64,000 nucleotides of DNA, taken from Pseudarthrobacter sp. NIBRBAC000502770. Lineage in GTDB: Bacteria; Actinomycetota; Actinomycetes; Actinomycetales; Micrococcaceae. The first letter of the stretch is position 1; each line of letters opens with the position of its first letter. A model generated the notes under the pieces. That model was not told the DNA's origin. It was given only the letters and a program-made list of their open reading frames with translations, and did no database searches. Of the stretch, positions 60,533 through 64,000 are shown in pieces. The DNA is taken from the NCBI RefSeq assembly GCF_006517815.1, contig NZ_CP041198.1:3596001-3660000 (forward strand), in the 5' to 3' direction. The position numbers and the translations under genes were made by a program.

Positions 60533-61453
60533 CTACATCCGCAGGGTCAGGGCTCCGGGCTCCATGGTCATCAGGACGTGCTTGCCCTCGCCTTCGTGGT
60601 CGCCGTCCAGCTGGTAGTCGTCGTTGTGCTCGAGGGTGATCTCCACGGTCTTGCCCTGGAAGTACTCCACGGCGGTGTCCCTGTTCTTGCCCCGGCCGAT
60701 GATGCCGGCCAGCACGGACAGCCAGCCCAGCTTGCCGTGGTGGGGTGCCAGGACGGCAATGTCCAGCAGACCGTCGTCCATCTTGGCATCGGGGAAGATT
60801 TCCAGGCCGCCCTGGACCTTGCCGCAGTTGCCCACCATCACGCTGCGGACCCCGCGGTGCACCACGTCCTTGCCGTCGATCACCACGGTCGCCTTGATCG
60901 GCTTGCCGGGCAGGTTACGGATGCCGGCGTCAACGTAGGCCAGCCAGCCCACCTTGTCCTTCAGGTCCTCATTGGTGTCCGCCATGATGGTGGCGTCATA
61001 TCCCACGCCGGCCATGACCAGGAACACCTGCTCCTTGTCCGGGTCGCTGCGCCGGGCACGGACAACGTCGATCTTCCGTTCGGTGCCAATCAGGGCCCCG
61101 GCCATGGCGGCGTCGTAATCGGTCACGTCCAGGCCGAGGTTCCGGGCCAACAGGTTGCCGGTGCCCAGCGGCAGCAGGCCCATGGGGGTGTCCCCGCCGG
61201 CCAGGACCTCAGCGACACAGCGCACGGTACCGTCACCGCCGGCAGCGATAACGATGTCCGCACCCTGGGCCAGCGCTTCCTTCGCCTGCCCGACCCCGGG
61301 ATCCTCCTTGGTGGTTTCCAGCCAAATGGCCTCGCCCCAGCCGTTTTCCACGCAGTGCTTGGCCACCAGCCCGCGCACGTCGATGTCCACCGGCTTGGCT
61401 GGATTGACGATGATGGCGGCACGTTTGGGCGAAGTGGAGCTGATGTCAGTCAT
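60533..61453 (-). CDS. Diacylglycerol/lipid kinase family protein
   Basis: This 306-residue protein has the catalytic-domain glycine motif GGDGTVRCVAEV (from residue 72) and LLPLGTGNLLARNLGL, characteristic of DagK/YegS lipid kinases. Family members phosphorylate diacylglycerol or related lipids, feeding phospholipid recycling. The ATG start has AGAGGA upstream. It sits 72 bases after the pnt genes on the same strand but is probably separate. Confidence 0.9.
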   Translation of the reverse strand: MTDISSTSPKRAAIIVNPAKPVDIDVRGLVAKHCVENGWGEAIWLETTKEDPGVGQAKEALAQGADIVIAAGGDGTVRCVAEVLAGGDTPMGLLPLGTGNLLARNLGLDVTDYDAAMAGALIGTERKIDVVRARRSDPDKEQVFLVMAGVGYDATIMADTNEDLKDKVGWLAYVDAGIRNLPGKPIKATVVIDGKDVVHRGVRSVMVGNCGKVQGGLEIFPDAKMDDGLLDIAVLAPHHGKLGWLSVLAGIIGRGKNRDTAVEYFQGKTVEITLEHNDDYQLDGDHEGEGKHVLMTMEPGALTLRM

Positions 61454-61525
61454 GGCGTCCTCTGATGGCGGATGGAAAGCAAGCTTCTGAGAGAAGGGTA
61501 ACCCGCCGCGGGGGCCGTTCCCCGC

Positions 61526-62899
61526 CTACAGTGCCTTGACCGCGCCCAGCACCTGGGCCAGGGAGTCCTTGGCGTCGCCGAACAGCAGGGATGTCTGTGG
61601 CTCGTACAGCAGGTCGTTTTCGATGCCGGCGAAGCCCGGGCGCATGGAGCGCTTAAGGAAGACCACCTGCCGCGCGTCGGCCACTTCCAGGATGGGCATG
61701 CCGTAAATCGGGGACCCGGAGGACGTCTTGGCGGCCGGGTTCACCACGTCGTTGGCACCCACCACCAAGGCCACATCGGTGGTCTTGAACTGCGGGTTGA
61801 TCTCGCCCATTTCCTTGAGCGACTCGTACGGAACGTTGGCTTCGGCCAGGAGCACATTCATGTGTCCGGGCATCCGGCCGGCCACAGGATGGATGGCAAA
61901 GTCCACTTCGATCCCTCGGGCCTCCAGGGCCAGCGCCAACTCGGCGGCAGTATGCTGGCCCTGCGCCACCGCCAGCCCGTAGCCGGGGACGATGATCACG
62001 CGCTGGGCATACCCCAGCAGCACCGCCACGTCTTCAGCCGAGGACGACCGGACCGGACGTTCGCTCACGGCCGTGGACCCCGCCGTCGAACCTCCACGGA
62101 AAGCGCCGAACAGGATGCCCGCCACGCTCCGGCCCATGGCGGCCGCCATGGCCCGGGTGAGGATGGTGCCCGAGGCGCCCACCAGCGTGCCGGCCACCAC
62201 CAGCAGGACGTTGCCGAGCACCACGCCGGACGCCGCGACGGCCAGGCCGGTGAAGGCGTTGAGCAGCGAGATGACGATGGGCACGTCCGCGCCGCCCACG
62301 GGCAGCACCAGCAGGACGCCCGCGGCAAGGCCCAGGACCAGCAGCAGGACCGCAAGGGGCAGCGACCCGGAAACGACGACGGCGACGCCGGAGCCCACTG
62401 CCGCCAGCAGCACCACCGACATCACCACGGGCAGCCCGGGGAACACCACGGGCCGGGTGGTCATCAGCTCCTGCAGCTTGGCGAACGTGATCCCGGAACC
62501 GGCGAAGGACACCGCACCCACCAAGAGCGTGAAAACGATGGCCACGCGGACCCACGGTTCCCCCGCATGGCCCAGCTCGAGGAGGGCCACCAGGGCGGCA
62601 GCGCCGCCGCCCACCCCGTTGAACAGGGCCACGAGCTGCGGCATCTGCGTCATTTTCACCCGCCGCGCCACGGGTGCCGCCACCGCGGAACCCACGGCGA
62701 TGGCGGCCAGGATCCAGGGGACGTTCTCCAGCCGGGCGGACAGGAAGACGGTGATGACGGCGATCAGCGCCCCAAGTGCCCCCACCAGGTTTCCGCGGCG
62801 TGCCGTACGGGGGGAACTGAGTCCGCGCAGGGCCAGGATGAAGCAGACCGCGGCGGCGAGGTAGAGCAGTGAGGTCCAGACGGGGTCGAGGAGGCTCAT
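61526..62899 (-). CDS. pntB: NAD(P) transhydrogenase subunit beta
   Basis: This 457-residue beta subunit has about nine membrane segments in the N-terminal half and a C-terminal NADP(H)-binding domain with VIIVPGYGLAVAQGQH, HPVAGRMPGHMNVLLAEA and VVGANDVVNPAA. With the alpha subunits it couples hydride transfer between NADH and NADP+ to proton movement. Its start overlaps the preceding gene as ATGA. Confidence 0.96.
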   Translation of the reverse strand: MSLLDPVWTSLLYLAAAVCFILALRGLSSPRTARRGNLVGALGALIAVITVFLSARLENVPWILAAIAVGSAVAAPVARRVKMTQMPQLVALFNGVGGGAAALVALLELGHAGEPWVRVAIVFTLLVGAVSFAGSGITFAKLQELMTTRPVVFPGLPVVMSVVLLAAVGSGVAVVVSGSLPLAVLLLVLGLAAGVLLVLPVGGADVPIVISLLNAFTGLAVAASGVVLGNVLLVVAGTLVGASGTILTRAMAAAMGRSVAGILFGAFRGGSTAGSTAVSERPVRSSSAEDVAVLLGYAQRVIIVPGYGLAVAQGQHTAAELALALEARGIEVDFAIHPVAGRMPGHMNVLLAEANVPYESLKEMGEINPQFKTTDVALVVGANDVVNPAAKTSSGSPIYGMPILEVADARQVVFLKRSMRPGFAGIENDLLYEPQTSLLFGDAKDSLAQVLGAVKAL

Positions 62900-63216
62900 T
62901 TACTGCCTGCCTTGGGCTGGGCGCCTGCCTTGACCGGATCCTTCTTGGCATGGAACATGTGCAGCATCCGGTCCGTCACCACGAACCCGCCCACCAAGTT
63001 GGCGGTGGCGAGGACGACGGCGACGAGCGCCACCGCGAGAACCCACGGGTCGGCCGCCTGGCCGGCGACGATGATGGCCCCTACCAGGATGATCCCGTGG
63101 ATGGCGTTGGCGCCGGACATCAACGGCGTGTGCAGGGTGCTGGAGACCTTGGAGACCACCTCGAAGCCAACGAACACCGCCAGCACGGTGATGGTCAGCA
63201 GGGCGATTCCATCCAT
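62896..63216 (-). CDS. pntAB: NAD(P) transhydrogenase subunit alpha part 2 (membrane)
   Basis: This small subunit of about 106 residues has three membrane helices (LLTITVLAVFVGFEVVSKV, then TPLMSGANAIHGIILVGAI, then LAVALVAVVLATANLVGGF). That is the short membrane part that is separate from the NAD domain in split bacterial transhydrogenases. Its ATG overlaps the pntAA stop by one base, and it overlaps pntB by four bases. The tail is Lys/Gly rich. Confidence 0.94.
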   Translation of the reverse strand: MDGIALLTITVLAVFVGFEVVSKVSSTLHTPLMSGANAIHGIILVGAIIVAGQAADPWVLAVALVAVVLATANLVGGFVVTDRMLHMFHAKKDPVKAGAQPKAGSK

Positions 63217-64000
63217 CAGCGTGTTCCTTCCTGCCCGGCCGCTGCCGTGGCCGTCCGGGCCGCGAGCAGGTCCGCGGTGGGCCGGTGCCGCACTTCCCCG
63301 GCGTGGGTGAGGCACGCACCGGCCACCACTTCGTCCCCGAAATCCAGCGCGAGGTGCCCGTCCTGGACCAGGAGTGCCAGCAGGTTGGCCACGTTCTTGG
63401 CGTACAGGCGGGAGGCGTCCGACGCCATCGCGGAGGCCGGATCCTTCAAGCCGACCAGGGTGATGTGCCCGGTTCCGTCGGCGGTGGGTATGGGGATGTC
63501 CCGGCCGGGCACGGAGCCTTCCACGTTGCCGCCGGACTCGGCGGCGAGGTCGACGACGACCGATCCCGGGCGCATGCCCTGCACCATCTCGCGGGTCACC
63601 AGGAGGGGCGCCGGGCGCCCGGGAACGGCCGCCGTCGTAATCAGGACGTCCGACTCCGCCACGTGGGGTGCCAGCAGCTGCCGCTGCCGGGTGCCGGCAT
63701 CGGAACTCAGTTGCCGTGCGTAGCCGCCGGCCGCTTCAGCAGTCTCCAGGTCCAGCCGGATGAAGGTGCCACCCATGGACGCGACCTCGTCGGCGGAGGC
63801 AGGGCGGATGTCGTTCGCGAAGACGCGCGCACCCAGCCGTTTGGCGGTGCCTATCGCCTGCAGCCCTGCCACGCCGGCACCAAGCACCAGGACGCGGGCG
63901 GGCGGGATGGTCCCTGCCGCGGTCATGTAGAGCGGGAAGAACCGGGGCAGCCTGATGGCGGCCTCCAGGACGCACCGGTAGCCGGCCACCAGGGCCTGGG
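63216..64000 (-). CDS. pntAA: NAD(P) transhydrogenase subunit alpha part 1, partial (N-terminus outside window)
   Basis: The gene enters from the right edge; the visible C-terminal 258 or so residues include the NAD(H)-binding fold [23 protein letters not shown] and the downstream VITTAAVPGRPAPLLVTREM segment (here VLITTAAVPG). The first visible residues QALVAGYRCVLEAA belong to the family's central part, so about 120-130 N-terminal residues are missing. It is the first of three overlapping pnt genes. It closely resembles alanine dehydrogenase in fold but is distinct from ald at 23772. Confidence 0.93.
   Translation of the reverse strand, partial: QALVAGYRCVLEAAIRLPRFFPLYMTAAGTIPPARVLVLGAGVAGLQAIGTAKRLGARVFANDIRPASADEVASMGGTFIRLDLETAEAAGGYARQLSSDAGTRQRQLLAPHVAESDVLITTAAVPGRPAPLLVTREMVQGMRPGSVVVDLAAESGGNVEGSVPGRDIPIPTADGTGHITLVGLKDPASAMASDASRLYAKNVANLLALLVQDGHLALDFGDEVVAGACLTHAGEVRHRPTADLLAARTATAAAGQEGTR

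Noticed and set aside
1..64000. CRISPR arrays, tRNA or rRNA genes, riboswitches
   Set aside because: No regularly spaced repeats, no cloverleaf with the conserved T-loop and acceptor, and no recognisable riboswitch core were seen by eye.

Overview
The window is a GC-rich, gene-dense stretch of actinobacterial chromosome. Gene content and protein style point to Micrococcaceae, most likely Arthrobacter or Pseudarthrobacter. This assignment rests on recognising families (Lrp/LysE, a fused mannitol PTS, an AdeR-like regulator with ald, a branched-chain 2-oxoacid dehydrogenase operon, split pnt genes), not on a search. I saw no rRNA, tRNA, CRISPR array, intact insertion sequence or prophage. About 62 genes cover nearly everything; the only gap over 300 bases is 1371-1686.

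Layout. 1-7150: HD-domain hydrolase (cut by the window edge), gluQ, two Lrp/AsnC regulators, a LysE exporter, a repeat-like protein, a DUF456 membrane protein, malic enzyme and a TetR regulator. 7280-15020: four MFS transporters, an RraA-like protein, a MarR regulator with two tandem operators and a GNAT enzyme. 15170-21060: a mannitol PTS locus (mtlD, fused IICBA mtlA, TetR) divergent from ptsI. 21100-24890: an excisionase-like DNA-binding protein, an alpha/beta hydrolase, and a PucR/AdeR-type regulator divergent from alanine dehydrogenase. 24960-32070: a Gfo/Idh/MocA oxidoreductase and a peptide-type ABC importer operon with its own candidate promoter. 32330-36680: TetR with a divergent FMN reductase, an aminotransferase, a universal stress protein and a PAP2-like phosphatase. 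36700-41640: a branched-chain 2-oxoacid dehydrogenase operon (E1 alpha, E1 beta, E2) below a hisC-type aminotransferase. 41750-45000: a four-helix membrane protein, a secreted protein, and a WXG100-like gene coupled to a WXG-lipase fusion. 45150-50430: purB, histidine phosphatase, Ser/Thr kinase, MarR, GNAT and thioesterase. 50600-54610: an iron-type ABC importer whose permease gene carries a one-base frameshift. 54610-59620: aromatic-compound genes (FAD monooxygenase/TetR, pobA with an IclR regulator, FUSC-type membrane protein). 59670-64000: ACT-domain membrane protein, diacylglycerol kinase and the pntB-pntAB-pntAA transhydrogenase operon (pntAA cut by the edge).

Regulation. Many genes have no Shine-Dalgarno sequence but have a TANNNT hexamer ending 6-7 bases before the start codon, as expected of leaderless transcripts; this decides several starts. 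Several regulators have clear palindromes at their own promoters. The best are the repeated TTAGGnnnCCTAA sites before the MarR at 14459 and the paired CCGTTsAACGG sites flanking the IclR gene next to pobA.

Most of the window is ordinary metabolism and transport. The points most worth a second look are the frameshifted permease, the WXG-lipase pair, the IclR operator pair, the TetR-governed mannitol PTS, and the orphan antitoxin-like DNA-binding protein.
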